Positions 40,137 through 48,982 of a stretch of DNA of 64,000 nucleotides are shown piece by piece. Numbering within the stretch: the stretch's first letter is position 1; each line of letters opens with the position of its first letter. The notes under the pieces are model-generated. The model was not told the DNA's origin. It was given only the letters and a program-made list of their open reading frames with translations, and did not search any database. The stretch covers positions 806,001-870,000 of the forward strand of contig NZ_NPEG01000001.1 of assembly GCF_002812045.1 (NCBI RefSeq), in the 5' to 3' direction. The translations under genes were made by a program, and so were the position numbers. The DNA comes from Leptospira haakeii. Lineage in GTDB: Bacteria; Spirochaetota; Leptospiria; Leptospirales; Leptospiraceae.

Positions 40137-41075
40137 ATGAATCTGGAACTTCATGCCGAAGTTAACGCCGACTCTGAGGGATCCAGACTCGATCGATTTT
40201 TAAAGGATTATCTGGGAGATGAGATCTCCAGAGCTTCCATCCAACATTGGATCGATTCAGGTTGGGTTAAAGATGGTTCCGGAAAAATTCTACTGAAATC
40301 ATCTTACAAGGTCAGTCCTGGTGAAAACTTCTATATATCAGTTCCTCCTAAACCTCCATTGAACTTAACTCCGGTAAAAATGGAGATAGAAGTTTTAAAA
40401 GAAACTCCGCAGTATTTGATCATTCATAAACCGGCAGGGATTGCGTCGCATAGTGGCCCTGGGGATAGATCTGCTACTTTGGTTAACGGACTTCTCTACA
40501 AGTTTAAGGAACTTTCGAGTATCGGAGGAGAATCAAGGCCAGGTATCGTGCATCGTTTGGATAAACCGACGGAAGGGATCATGATCGTGGCTAAGAATGA
40601 CCAAGCACATGCAAAACTTTCTGAGTTGTTTAGAAGAAGGAATATTACTAAGAAATATCTTGCTTGGGTTCAGGGCACACTTCCGGAAGGAGAAGGTACG
40701 ATAGATAGACCGATCGGTAGACATCCAATTGAAAGATTAAAAATGACTGTGACCACTAAAGGTAGAGCCTCAGTCACTCATTATAGGATTTTAAAAACTG
40801 CGATTTCCAAAAATGGTAGAAAGTTCTCTTTAATCGAAGCTGATTTGGAGACGGGAAGAACTCATCAGATTAGAGTCCATTTTCAGAGTTTAAGATGCCC
40901 TGTGGTTGGGGATCTTCTTTACTCCAGAAATGCTGCACTTTTTGAGAACTATGGACTTTTACTTCTTTCTTATTGGTTGGAATTTAAGGATCCTTTTACA
41001 GGAGAAGAAGTGCAGATTGTTCTAGATCCTCCCGAAAGATTCGAAAATTTCGAAAGTAATTTGGAGAATTTTTAA
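40137..41075 (+). CDS. RluA/RluD family pseudouridine synthase
   Basis: An N-terminal S4 RNA-binding domain ([11 protein letters not shown] through [12 protein letters not shown]) precedes the catalytic domain. The active-site Asp is in [20 protein letters not shown], the RluA-family HRLDxxTxG motif. [15 protein letters not shown] is also typical. It isomerises specific uridines in 23S rRNA or tRNA; which positions is not readable. ATG at 40137 has AGGAGA six bases upstream and gives 312 residues; an earlier in-frame start at 40086 lacks this. Confidence 0.92.
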   Translation: MNLELHAEVNADSEGSRLDRFLKDYLGDEISRASIQHWIDSGWVKDGSGKILLKSSYKVSPGENFYISVPPKPPLNLTPVKMEIEVLKETPQYLIIHKPAGIASHSGPGDRSATLVNGLLYKFKELSSIGGESRPGIVHRLDKPTEGIMIVAKNDQAHAKLSELFRRRNITKKYLAWVQGTLPEGEGTIDRPIGRHPIERLKMTVTTKGRASVTHYRILKTAISKNGRKFSLIEADLETGRTHQIRVHFQSLRCPVVGDLLYSRNAALFENYGLLLLSYWLEFKDPFTGEEVQIVLDPPERFENFESNLENF

Positions 41076-41108
41076 CGGAATTCGGATCGTATATAATAAG
41101 TAATACGT

Positions 41109-41450
41109 ATGGAAGAAGATAAAATAGAAAAGATCAAACAAGGTTTTTGGCCTAAGGTGAAGAAGGTCGCAGGAAAGGTTCCTTTTCTCGCGGATGCGAT
41201 CGCTTTATACTATGCGATGTTGGATCCTTCTACACCCCTGAAAGCAAAACTTACGATTGCAGGTGCACTTGCTTATTTTCTTACACCTTTTGACGCGATC
41301 CCGGACATTCTATTTGGAGCAGGTTATATAGACGATGCAGGTGTGGTCGCTGCTGTCTTAGCAGCTGCTTCTATGTATGTAAAAGAAGAACATAAGAAGA
41401 AGGCAGCGGATTTTTTAGATTCCAATCCTGAGGGTAACCTGGAGAATTGA
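41109..41450 (+). CDS. YkvA family (DUF1232) protein
   Basis: A 113-residue protein with the DUF1232 signature AYFLTPFDAIPDILFGAGYIDDAGVV in the centre, preceded by a conserved YYAMLDPSTPLKAK segment. The hydrophobic stretch LTIAGALAYFLTPFDAI probably lies at the membrane. The function of the family is unknown. It lies 33 bases after the pseudouridine synthase and 12 bases before the inositol-phosphatase gene, so it is probably within the same transcript. Confidence 0.85.
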   Translation: MEEDKIEKIKQGFWPKVKKVAGKVPFLADAIALYYAMLDPSTPLKAKLTIAGALAYFLTPFDAIPDILFGAGYIDDAGVVAAVLAAASMYVKEEHKKKAADFLDSNPEGNLEN

Positions 41451-41462
41451 AAAACATCTCCA

Positions 41463-42278
41463 ATGAGCTACCAAAACGAAATCAAAATAAGATACCAACA
41501 TTTCCTCAACTTCGTTCCTACCATTTCCGAGTTCCTGAAAAAAACTCACGAAAGAGAAGATCTGCAAATCTCCTTTAAAGGAAATATAGAATCTGACTTA
41601 GTCACGATCGCAGACAAGGGTTCAGAAGAACTAATCGTCTCTGAGATCAGAAAAGCATTCCCTAACGATCATATCTTAGGGGAAGAAGGAAGTAACCACG
41701 AAGGAAATTCACAGTTCAAATGGATCATAGATCCTTTAGATGGAACCGTAAATTATTCTCATCGTATTCCTCTCTATTGCTGTTGTATCGGATTAGAAGA
41801 TCTAGAAAATAAATCTGCAGTGATGGGGATCGTTCCTATGCCTGCATTAGGACATGTATATCATGCAATGTTGGGAGAAGGAGCATTCAAAGATAAAACT
41901 CCTATCAAAGTTACCCAAACCAAAGAGATCAAAAAAGCACTATTATGCACAGGCTTTCCTTATGATAGAGAAGAGAGGATAGAACAACTCATGTTCAATC
42001 TGAAAAAATTTATCTTAAGATCCAGAGGTGTGAGAAGGACAGGATCCGCAGGTTTAGATATATGTTGGGTGGCAGAAGGTAAGTTTGACGCATTCTGGGA
42101 AGAAGATCTGAAACCTTGGGATATGACTGCAGCAGCAGCTATCCTTCAGGAAGCAGGCGGAAAGTTAAGTACTTATGCGAATAATACATTTCATCCGTAT
42201 GTGACCAGTCTGATTGCGTCTAACGGAGTATTGCATGAAAAAATGGTAGAGACCTTGCAGGAGTATTTAGATATATGA
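41463..42278 (+). CDS. Inositol monophosphatase family protein
   Basis: A Mg-dependent, Li-sensitive type phosphatase fold. The metal-binding motifs are GEEGSNHEG (Glu), WIIDPLDGTVNY (Asp-x2-Asp-Gly-Thr) and LKPWDMTAAAAIL (WD). GSAGLDICWVAEGKFDAFW completes the signature. Length 271 residues. Members cleave myo-inositol-1-phosphate or act on related sugar phosphates and 3'-phosphoadenosine phosphates; specificity is undetermined. Its stop overlaps the next ATG by four bases. Confidence 0.9.
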   Translation: MSYQNEIKIRYQHFLNFVPTISEFLKKTHEREDLQISFKGNIESDLVTIADKGSEELIVSEIRKAFPNDHILGEEGSNHEGNSQFKWIIDPLDGTVNYSHRIPLYCCCIGLEDLENKSAVMGIVPMPALGHVYHAMLGEGAFKDKTPIKVTQTKEIKKALLCTGFPYDREERIEQLMFNLKKFILRSRGVRRTGSAGLDICWVAEGKFDAFWEEDLKPWDMTAAAAILQEAGGKLSTYANNTFHPYVTSLIASNGVLHEKMVETLQEYLDI

Positions 42279-42595
42279 GTTGGGTTTTATTGGTATTAGC
42301 CGGGTTATTCGAGGTCGGATTTACTACTTGTATGAAATTATCCGACGGTTTTAAGGACTGGAGATATGGCCTCGGGTTCTTTGTGTTCGCTGTTTTAAGT
42401 TTTTACTTTTTGAACAAGGCAACTCAGAATATTTCTCTCGGAACTGCTTATGCAGTTTGGACCGGAATTGGCGCCGCAGGCACCGTGATCATCGGAATCC
42501 TTTCTTTCGGGGATTCTATCAATACTTGGAGGATTTTTTTCCTTTCTACTTTGATACTATCAGTGATCGGATTGAAGTTTTTAGGCGGGGATTAA
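42275..42595 (+). CDS. SMR family transporter, Gdx/SugE type
   Basis: A 106-residue protein with four membrane helices. The membrane-embedded Glu is in LAGLFEVGFTTCMK, and GTAYAVWTGIGAAGTVIIGI matches the SugE/Gdx branch, which exports guanidinium, rather than the EmrE multidrug branch. SMR proteins work as antiparallel dimers or as heteromeric pairs; no second SMR gene is adjacent. Its ATG overlaps the phosphatase stop, leaving no room for its own guanidine riboswitch. It ends three bases from the convergent glycosyltransferase operon. Confidence 0.87.
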   Translation: MSWVLLVLAGLFEVGFTTCMKLSDGFKDWRYGLGFFVFAVLSFYFLNKATQNISLGTAYAVWTGIGAAGTVIIGILSFGDSINTWRIFFLSTLILSVIGLKFLGGD

Positions 42596-42598
42596 ATT

Positions 42599-43894
42599 TT
42601 ATTCAGAGTATCTTCTTCTGATACATCTTTCCACGATATGAGCGATCTTTTTTTCTACGATATCAGGATTGAAGTTCGCTTGAACGTATCTTTTACCATT
42701 CGAACCCATTTCTTCTCTTTCTTTGCTGTGATTTACTAAGTATTCTGCAACTGCACAGAAACTATCAAGATCCGAATAATATAAACCACCGTTACTTCTC
42801 AAACAATGTCCTCTTAGAACGTCCGATCTTCCATTAACTAAGACGGCTTTTTTCCGTATCCAGGCCTCCATGATGATAATGGAAAAACTTTCCATAGGAG
42901 AAGGATTGATCAGGATGTCTGAGGAACGGATGATCTCATCCTTAGCTTCTTCACTTACGAAACCTAAGGGAGATACATGAGAAAATTTGGATATTCTTTG
43001 CAGCAGTTTAGAGTCTCCTCTTCCTGCCAGAAGTAGTTTATCGTTCCGGCCGCTTCTTTTTTGCCATTCGGAAAAGTATTGGGCCATTTCCAAGACACCT
43101 TTTCCTTCATCTATCCTACCCACGTACAAGAACTGAAATGAGTCCTGGGGATCTTTTTTCTCAGGCATTCTCTTCTCTGTTTCTTCCGGAATTTCCAAGT
43201 GCATTCCGATCACATTTCCAAGGCTTGGTTCGTATCCGTATAATTTATGAAACAGATCTTTTTCTTCAGGGGTATTAAAACAATAAGCTGAGTCGTCTTT
43301 GAAAAGATTGGAATATACGGATAATTTTGCAGGAGGCTCGTCATGTAATGTAGGAATTACAACAGACTTTTTTGCGACTAAAGGAAGCCCATAAACCATA
43401 GGGTAGTATAGATAAGAAACGAAAACGAATACATCGTAATCTCTTTCGTTAGTCTCTATGTATTGAATCAAGTCAGGGCAATAAGGGCCTTGCATATCGA
43501 CCCATATCCTTTCCTTTTCTTCTTGTGAACTGATACTTTTTCCTGGCTCAGAATTCCTGAACAGTTTATCTGAAAATCTATTAAACTTAGATATGTTCCT
43601 TTCTTTATCTACGGAGAATCTCAAAACCCGAATCCGGTTTCCTGGTTCAGGTTCTATCCATTCTCTACTGACCTTCTTTTCTAAATCTTTTCCAAGAAGT
43701 ACAGGCTCTAAGTCTTTGACAGGGATTTGATTTTTCCAAGTGATATAATCGAGTGAGCGACTCGCAAGAACCGTCACCTCGTAAAACTTGGATAATATTA
43801 GAGTATATTGATAGATTAATTTTTCGGAACCACCTGAAATATGATCCGAAAAAATTGGAGTAACTACGGCTAATCTTCTACGAGAGTCTAGCAA
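42599..43894 (-). CDS. Family 4-type glycosyltransferase (last gene of polysaccharide operon)
   Basis: A 431-residue GT-B enzyme. The N-terminal domain begins RRLAVVTPIFSDHISGGSEKL, with the typical Gly-rich turn. The C-terminal domain has FLYVGRIDEGKGVLEM and the E-x7-E-like PSPMESFSIIIMEAWI. It transfers a sugar from an activated nucleotide donor, probably during LPS or exopolysaccharide assembly. The start is TTG at 43894 inside the end of the preceding gene (17-base overlap), with GAGG upstream. Confidence 0.88.
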   Translation of the reverse strand: MLDSRRRLAVVTPIFSDHISGGSEKLIYQYTLILSKFYEVTVLASRSLDYITWKNQIPVKDLEPVLLGKDLEKKVSREWIEPEPGNRIRVLRFSVDKERNISKFNRFSDKLFRNSEPGKSISSQEEKERIWVDMQGPYCPDLIQYIETNERDYDVFVFVSYLYYPMVYGLPLVAKKSVVIPTLHDEPPAKLSVYSNLFKDDSAYCFNTPEEKDLFHKLYGYEPSLGNVIGMHLEIPEETEKRMPEKKDPQDSFQFLYVGRIDEGKGVLEMAQYFSEWQKRSGRNDKLLLAGRGDSKLLQRISKFSHVSPLGFVSEEAKDEIIRSSDILINPSPMESFSIIIMEAWIRKKAVLVNGRSDVLRGHCLRSNGGLYYSDLDSFCAVAEYLVNHSKEREEMGSNGKRYVQANFNPDIVEKKIAHIVERCIRRRYSE

Positions 43895-44951
43895 GGACCG
43901 GCCTCAATACTGTTTCTGCGTTGATTTGGGAAAAAGAAGAAAGTCGTCTTTGTTGGGTCTCTAAGATCAAGTCTTTCCAACTTCGATCTGTGACCATTTT
44001 GTGGGCAAGTTCCACGATCATATCCATTTTCTTTTCTTTGAATAAGATACCGGCACCTGAAAGAGTTTCTCCTACTGCGCCACCATCGAATGCTAGTATG
44101 GGAATATTATGCACCATTGCTTCCAGTAACGGAACACAAAATCCTTCGTGCTCACTCATGGACAAGAAAAGATCGCAGTTCAAATACATAGACCTCAATT
44201 CTTCGTCGGATAAAAAATCGGTGATGATCACATTCTTTCTCAATTTATAAAAATCGAGCATACGTTCCAATTCTTCTCTGTATAAATACAACTCTTTGGA
44301 ACTGAATCCTACCATAAAAAGTTGGAACTCAGGGCCGTAAGCTTTCAGATAATGAAATGCAAATCGGATCAGATCATCCTGCTTTTTGTTCGGAGCTATT
44401 CTTCCTACAAATAAGAAACGGGGAATATTGGGCCTATTCTTAGGAAAATTTTCCTTAATAGTTTGTCTTCCTTGTGGAAGTTGGTAAGTGATCGGAAGAA
44501 CATCTACATTTTCAAAACCCAGATCTACAAGTTCTGACTTATTGTATTCCGAAACCGCAAATACCTTATCGAATTTGTTTCTTAAGGATTCTAATTCTTC
44601 TCTTCCTTTGCGAAGTAGGTAAGTAAGTTTCAGATCATACTTTTCGAAAAAATGACCTGGTGTTACATTATGATATATTAGGATTTTGGAATTCTTTGGT
44701 TTTAGGACAGTTTCCAAAACATCCGAATGGATAGAATGGTGATAAACTATGATATCTTTGCTATTGGAAGAATATGCCTTATATTTTTTTACAAAGGCGT
44801 CCGTTCCTGGGCCGGTATTCTCCGCAAAAATTTCGGAAGAATATCCTATCTTTTTAAAAACGGATTTTAAGGAATTCATTTCGTTGGAAATTGCATCCCC
44901 TAAATTAAAACCTGCCGCGAATTGATGAACTCCTCTTTTTCTGAAGATCAT
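43878..44951 (-). CDS. Family 4-type glycosyltransferase
   Basis: A 357-residue GT-B protein. RFLFVGRIAPNKKQDDLIRF and SMSEHEGFCVPLLEAMVHNIP (E-x7-E) mark the GT4 donor domain. The N-terminal GVHQFAAGFNLGDAISNEM resembles the corresponding part of the neighbour at 44948-46048; with the shared SMSEHEGF segment this suggests that the two arose by tandem duplication. Its ATG overlaps the upstream stop by four bases. It probably adds a distinct residue to the same glycan. Confidence 0.9.
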   Translation of the reverse strand: MIFRKRGVHQFAAGFNLGDAISNEMNSLKSVFKKIGYSSEIFAENTGPGTDAFVKKYKAYSSNSKDIIVYHHSIHSDVLETVLKPKNSKILIYHNVTPGHFFEKYDLKLTYLLRKGREELESLRNKFDKVFAVSEYNKSELVDLGFENVDVLPITYQLPQGRQTIKENFPKNRPNIPRFLFVGRIAPNKKQDDLIRFAFHYLKAYGPEFQLFMVGFSSKELYLYREELERMLDFYKLRKNVIITDFLSDEELRSMYLNCDLFLSMSEHEGFCVPLLEAMVHNIPILAFDGGAVGETLSGAGILFKEKKMDMIVELAHKMVTDRSWKDLILETQQRRLSSFSQINAETVLRPVLARLS

Positions 44952-46048
44952 GAGGCGGCCGCTTCTTTAAATGTGAATATCTGCTTTAAAACTCTTCCGT
45001 ATGGCATGGAATCATAATCCATACATACTTCTCTTCTTTTGGAAGAAGCATGAGGACCATCCACAGGCTGTGCGGAAGATTGGGATTCTAATATAAAATG
45101 GATCCACTCTGCTAATTTTTCTAAACTGCTTAGATCTTTTTTCCGGAAAAGATATCCAGCGTCCTTCAGTGTTTCCGGAACAGCAGTACAAGCATATGCA
45201 AAAACAGGAATATCATAACTCAAAGCTTCTACGAGAGGGATCCCAAAACCTTCGTGTTCACTCATGCTTATGTAAGCATCCATTTCTTCCCAAAATCTGG
45301 GTAGCTCGGAATCTTGGACTCCCATTCTGAATTGAACGTTTCCTCCGAGCCCAAGTTCTCTTGCCATTTGCTTTAAGTTAGTAAAATAGTCTTCGAAAAT
45401 ACTTGGAACATTCCCGATCAGTAAGATCCTATATTTAGGCTCTATTCTTTTCAAAAAGTAAGAGAGGAATAGTATATCTTCTATCTTTTTGCTCGGGACC
45501 AATCTTCCCACATAGCCGATTGTATAACCGTTCTTACGATTTCGTTTTTCTCCCTTCCATCCGTACTTTCTAACAATCGGCAGAACACTGGAGTTTACTA
45601 TGTTTAGGTCTTCCAAATTGGAGGCGCTATATTTGGAACTGGGAAGAAAACGTTCTGTGGATCTTTTTAGTTTATGTAATTCTAATATGGATTTTTTATA
45701 ATCCAGTTCGAAACTTCTGAATATATCCTGAGATACGAAAGGTTTGAAAAACTTCGGAGGAGTTATGTTTTGATAACGAACAAATTTTCTTCCTGGAAAA
45801 GATAGAAAAGAATCTATGGGATACCCGGAACCTCCATATTCTAAAATATGCATTGAGTTCGAAGATAAATTGCTCTCGTTACGAAGTTCTTCTGTCTGTA
45901 AGGTTTTGATCGAGCCATCGCTCAGATCATTTTGGCAAACGATCTCTGTTTTAATACCGGAAGAATTTAGAACTTCTCTTAAACCCTTGATATCATTCCC
46001 GATCCCGTCTTTATCCCTAAATTCGGAAATATGGAGATAGGCATTCAT
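44948..46048 (-). CDS. Family 4-type glycosyltransferase
   Basis: A 366-residue GT-B protein with IGYVGRLVPSKKIEDILF and SMSEHEGFGIPLVEALSYDIP. The N-terminus MNAYLHISEFRDKDGIGNDI carries the acceptor-domain Gly-rich loop. It overlaps the preceding methyltransferase-like gene and the following glycosyltransferase by four bases each, giving strict coupling. It is likely a paralogue of the 43878-44951 enzyme. Confidence 0.9.
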   Translation of the reverse strand: MNAYLHISEFRDKDGIGNDIKGLREVLNSSGIKTEIVCQNDLSDGSIKTLQTEELRNESNLSSNSMHILEYGGSGYPIDSFLSFPGRKFVRYQNITPPKFFKPFVSQDIFRSFELDYKKSILELHKLKRSTERFLPSSKYSASNLEDLNIVNSSVLPIVRKYGWKGEKRNRKNGYTIGYVGRLVPSKKIEDILFLSYFLKRIEPKYRILLIGNVPSIFEDYFTNLKQMARELGLGGNVQFRMGVQDSELPRFWEEMDAYISMSEHEGFGIPLVEALSYDIPVFAYACTAVPETLKDAGYLFRKKDLSSLEKLAEWIHFILESQSSAQPVDGPHASSKRREVCMDYDSMPYGRVLKQIFTFKEAAAS

Positions 46049-47049
46049 TTTCTGAAACTAAACACCGAAAAACCGTCACCGGCCTTGGTATCCACTATAT
46101 TCTTAAAACCTAATTTTTGTAAGAACTCTCTGAATGCGGACTCGCTGATCTGAGTCAAAAGGATTGGTTGAAAAGGAGAGACCATTCTGTTCGAATAATT
46201 GGAATATCTAAAAATGAATTCTGTCCCACTTGAAGTTTTGGAAGCTAAAGATTTGAAAAGTTTTTCTAAAACCCAATTTGGCAAAAGACATAGATTGGTA
46301 TTAGAAATAATTTTAGAAGGAAGAGGAGATTCTGGCAGAACTTCTTCAAAGGATAGAAGGGACACTGAATTTGTAATATTTTCTTTGATATAAGAATACT
46401 GGGATTTATTCCAAGTGACTGCTTTGAATTCTATCTGTGCCTTTAAGAGTTGTTTTAAGAATTTTCCCCATTCAGGATTGATCGCAAGAACTGAATCTCC
46501 AGGATTCAATCTGGAAAGAATGAGAGTTTCACTTTCTTCTAGAGTTTCTTCTTCGTATAAAAACTCGTTGGACCAAACGAATTCAGGACTGATCTCTTTT
46601 TTAAGAGTATAATTCAACTCTACAAACTCATTATAGAACTTCTCGAATTTACGTTTTAACTTTTCATGATCTCCCCTTAAGAGAATCAATTCATTCAAAA
46701 CGCTGTAGAATGCGCGAGTCCTGTTTTCAGAAAGTTTTTTATCTAGAAAAGCATAGAGCTCGATCAGTTTGATAAACAACCAACGGATCGGACCGCGGAT
46801 GTACTTAAATTTAGGATTGGTGAACTTAGGAGGGGAAATCCCTTTTTCGAATAAATGAGCTGTTTCTGCAGCATCAAACTCCCTATATCCTTCTGGGGAT
46901 TGAGGAGAAAACTTCCAGCGAGAAAGACGTTCCAATTCTTCTTTGGAAACTGGTCTTCTGGCAAGCCTGGATTCTATTTCTTCCATGAGCTCGCGGACAT
47001 TGACCGAGCTGTCCTTGATTTCTATAATGTCTGAAGATCTTTCTTCCAT
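46045..47049 (-). CDS. Methyltransferase-like protein with helical N-terminus
   Basis: First gene of the glycosyltransferase operon, 334 residues. The N-terminal region (about 10-60) is charged and helical, and a second helical region (about 105-165) precedes a C-terminal Rossmann-like part. GDSVLAINPEWGKFLKQLL sits where SAM motif I should be, but the G-x-G is poorly kept. FREFLQKLGFKNIVDTKAGDGFSVFSFRK resembles the last strands of class I methyltransferases. It may methylate or cap the glycan, or be a degenerate scaffold. The ATG at 47049 lies 81 bases from the divergent epimerase start. Confidence 0.6.
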   Translation of the reverse strand: MEERSSDIIEIKDSSVNVRELMEEIESRLARRPVSKEELERLSRWKFSPQSPEGYREFDAAETAHLFEKGISPPKFTNPKFKYIRGPIRWLFIKLIELYAFLDKKLSENRTRAFYSVLNELILLRGDHEKLKRKFEKFYNEFVELNYTLKKEISPEFVWSNEFLYEEETLEESETLILSRLNPGDSVLAINPEWGKFLKQLLKAQIEFKAVTWNKSQYSYIKENITNSVSLLSFEEVLPESPLPSKIISNTNLCLLPNWVLEKLFKSLASKTSSGTEFIFRYSNYSNRMVSPFQPILLTQISESAFREFLQKLGFKNIVDTKAGDGFSVFSFRK

Positions 47050-47068
47050 GGGAGCCCGGACTTTTATT

Positions 47069-47101
47069 CGATTGTTTTTTTCTTATTCGACAAAACAATC
47101 G
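47069..47101. promoter_or_regulatory. Perfect 10+10 bp inverted repeat in the divergent polysaccharide promoter
   Basis: CGATTGTTTT at 47069-47078 and AAAACAATCG at 47092-47101 are exact complements separated by 13 bases. They fill much of the 81-base gap between the glycosyltransferase operon and the GDP-sugar reductase gene. The position suggests an operator that controls both directions. No T-run placement suits a terminator, as both flanking genes start here. Confidence 0.6.
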
Positions 47102-47130
47102 TATTTTTACTTCGATTTATCATAACAAAC

Positions 47131-48075
47131 ATGAAATACTTGGTCACAGGAGCGGAAGGTTTTGTAGGATCTTATCTGGTCCGAGAACTTATACAAAAAT
47201 CCGGGTCCGAACTTCTGGGCTTGGGAATGAATCCCAAAAATACTGAGTTTCCCTTTCCTTATAAGGTTTGTGATATCAGGGATATCCAATCACTCCAGCA
47301 AGTATTCGAGTCCTATTCACCGGACGTATTATTCCATTTAGCAGGACAAACATTCGTCCCAAGATCCATTGAAAATCCAGAAGAGACATTACTCATCAAT
47401 GTAGCCGGCACATTGAATATTTTAGAATGTTTTAAACGTTCAGGCAAAAAAGTTAAACTAGTATATATATCTTCTTCTGAAGTATACGGAAATATAAAAG
47501 AAGAACAACTTCCAGTTTCAGAAAATCTGCTTCCAAGTCCGGTGAATCCGTATGCTTCTTCCAAACTTGCCGCGGAAACTTATTGTCTCCAGTATTCTCG
47601 TTCTTATCAAAATATAGAAACCGTAATCGCAAGACCTTTTAATCATATAGGTATCGGGCAGAATCCTAATTTTGTGGTCCCTAACTTTTGCAAACAAGTG
47701 TTGGAGAATATCTCCAGAAACGTTTCTTCTGAAATTTTAGTAGGGGATTTAACTCCTACGCGAGACTTTTTGCATGTAACCGATGTAGTAAAAGCTTATA
47801 TTCTTTTGGCAAATAAAGGGATAAGCGGAGAAGTTTATAATATTTGTTCAGGTGCTGAGACTTCTATCTCTCAAGTCTTAGAATGGATCTTGGAATTTGC
47901 GGATTCTAAATTAGTTTCTAAACAAGATCCTGCAAGATTGAGACCAGCAGAAATGAAAAGATCTCTGGGAAATAATTCTAAATTAAAATCTTTAGGATGG
48001 GCTCCTGGAATTTCAGTGAAGGAATCAGTCCGAGAAATTTTCGAACATATTCGAAAAACAGAATATTCTTCTTAA
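47131..48075 (+). CDS. NAD(P)-dependent sugar epimerase/reductase, GDP-4-keto-6-deoxymannose reductase-like
   Basis: A 314-residue extended short-chain dehydrogenase. The cofactor turn is VTGAEGFVGSYL (GxxGxxG); the catalytic Ser is in YISSSEVYGN and the Tyr-x3-Lys in NPYASSKLAAE. ARPFNHIGIGQNPNFVVPNF resembles the Rmd branch, which makes GDP-D-rhamnose, and the related GDP-mannose dehydratases. The likely role is to supply a deoxy-sugar donor to the divergent glycosyltransferases. No clear Shine-Dalgarno precedes the ATG. Its stop overlaps that of the convergent SanA-like gene. Confidence 0.82.
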   Translation: MKYLVTGAEGFVGSYLVRELIQKSGSELLGLGMNPKNTEFPFPYKVCDIRDIQSLQQVFESYSPDVLFHLAGQTFVPRSIENPEETLLINVAGTLNILECFKRSGKKVKLVYISSSEVYGNIKEEQLPVSENLLPSPVNPYASSKLAAETYCLQYSRSYQNIETVIARPFNHIGIGQNPNFVVPNFCKQVLENISRNVSSEILVGDLTPTRDFLHVTDVVKAYILLANKGISGEVYNICSGAETSISQVLEWILEFADSKLVSKQDPARLRPAEMKRSLGNNSKLKSLGWAPGISVKESVREIFEHIRKTEYSS

Positions 48076-48797
48076 ATTACGGAACCTTTCCAGGTTTTTA
48101 CCCCACTTCCTTCTATAGGAAATGGTTTGCCTAAATATTTTGGCGCAGTATTTGCCAGGTTCATATCGATCCAGGCCAAGGTTCTTGCAAAAAATTCTCT
48201 GAATCTGCTAGTGGGTCCGCTAATATAGATCCTCCTATCCGATTCATAAGATTGCAGATCTAATCCTATCTTTTTAGAAATGAAAGCGGCTCTAGGTTGG
48301 TGAAATCTTTGGCTTACAAAGATTGCGTCCTTAACTTGAAAAATTTCTTTCGCCCTTACCAAAGTATCCAAGGTTCTAAAACCTGCGTGATCTACGAACA
48401 CATCTTTTTCATCGACTCCTCTTTCTAAAACGTACAATAACATCGGCTTCACTTCATTGTAGTAGCTGGTCCCATTATCACCTGAGAGAAGAATTTTCCG
48501 GACCTTCTCCTGTTTATATAGTTCGATCGCGCAATCTAAACGGTCTTGCAGAACGGGAGAAGGAATTCCTTTATAAACGGAAGCACCCGGAACAATTGCA
48601 ACAGTTGCAGGTTTGAGAGAGCGATAATTTCCTGCATGAATACTTCTATTTTCGTAATCCCATTCGATAGAAAGATCTATGGAAGCCGGGATCCCAATGC
48701 AGATGGCGGCGGCGAGTAAAACTGCAAGTCTCACTCTTCCTCGGGAAAAGGTTCCGGGAGTTTTCTGGATTTCCTGGTTTTTTAGTCCAAAGTCCAT
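48072..48797 (-). CDS. SanA/ElyC-type DUF218 envelope protein
   Basis: One N-terminal membrane helix (VRLAVLLAAAICIGIPASI) is followed by a DUF218 domain. ILLSGDNGTSYYNEVK, VFVDHAGFRTLDTLVRAKEIF and FVSQRFHQPRAAFI line up well with SanA, linked to envelope barrier function in enterobacteria. The start is uncertain. ATG at 48797 gives about 241 residues and a family-like N-terminus; the frame continues to an ATG at 48947 with AAGG upstream, which would add 50 atypical residues. Convergent with the sugar reductase. Confidence 0.8.
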   Translation of the reverse strand: MDFGLKNQEIQKTPGTFSRGRVRLAVLLAAAICIGIPASIDLSIEWDYENRSIHAGNYRSLKPATVAIVPGASVYKGIPSPVLQDRLDCAIELYKQEKVRKILLSGDNGTSYYNEVKPMLLYVLERGVDEKDVFVDHAGFRTLDTLVRAKEIFQVKDAIFVSQRFHQPRAAFISKKIGLDLQSYESDRRIYISGPTSRFREFFARTLAWIDMNLANTAPKYLGKPFPIEGSGVKTWKGSVI

Positions 48798-48982
48798 ATA
48801 CTTTAAGGGGAGAATATGCCAAAGAACCGGTTCTGGAAAAGGAATTTTCCCCAAAATTTCAATTTTACCCCAAATTATGTTCTCATTAAAGGAGACCGGA
48901 TTTCTTTTTTCCCGGGACCAAAAATTTAGATCGATATTTGGAAACATGGCGGCTACCTTGGGGTCTTAGGATACACTAGGTT

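Noticed and set aside
42275..42300. A guanidine riboswitch before the Gdx/SugE-like gene
   Set aside because: The gene overlaps the upstream stop codon, so there is no leader to hold a riboswitch, and none was seen before the operon.
46199..46964. Several short frames inside the methyltransferase-like gene on both strands
   Set aside because: They lack ribosome sites and the minus-strand operon gene is continuous with coupled neighbours.
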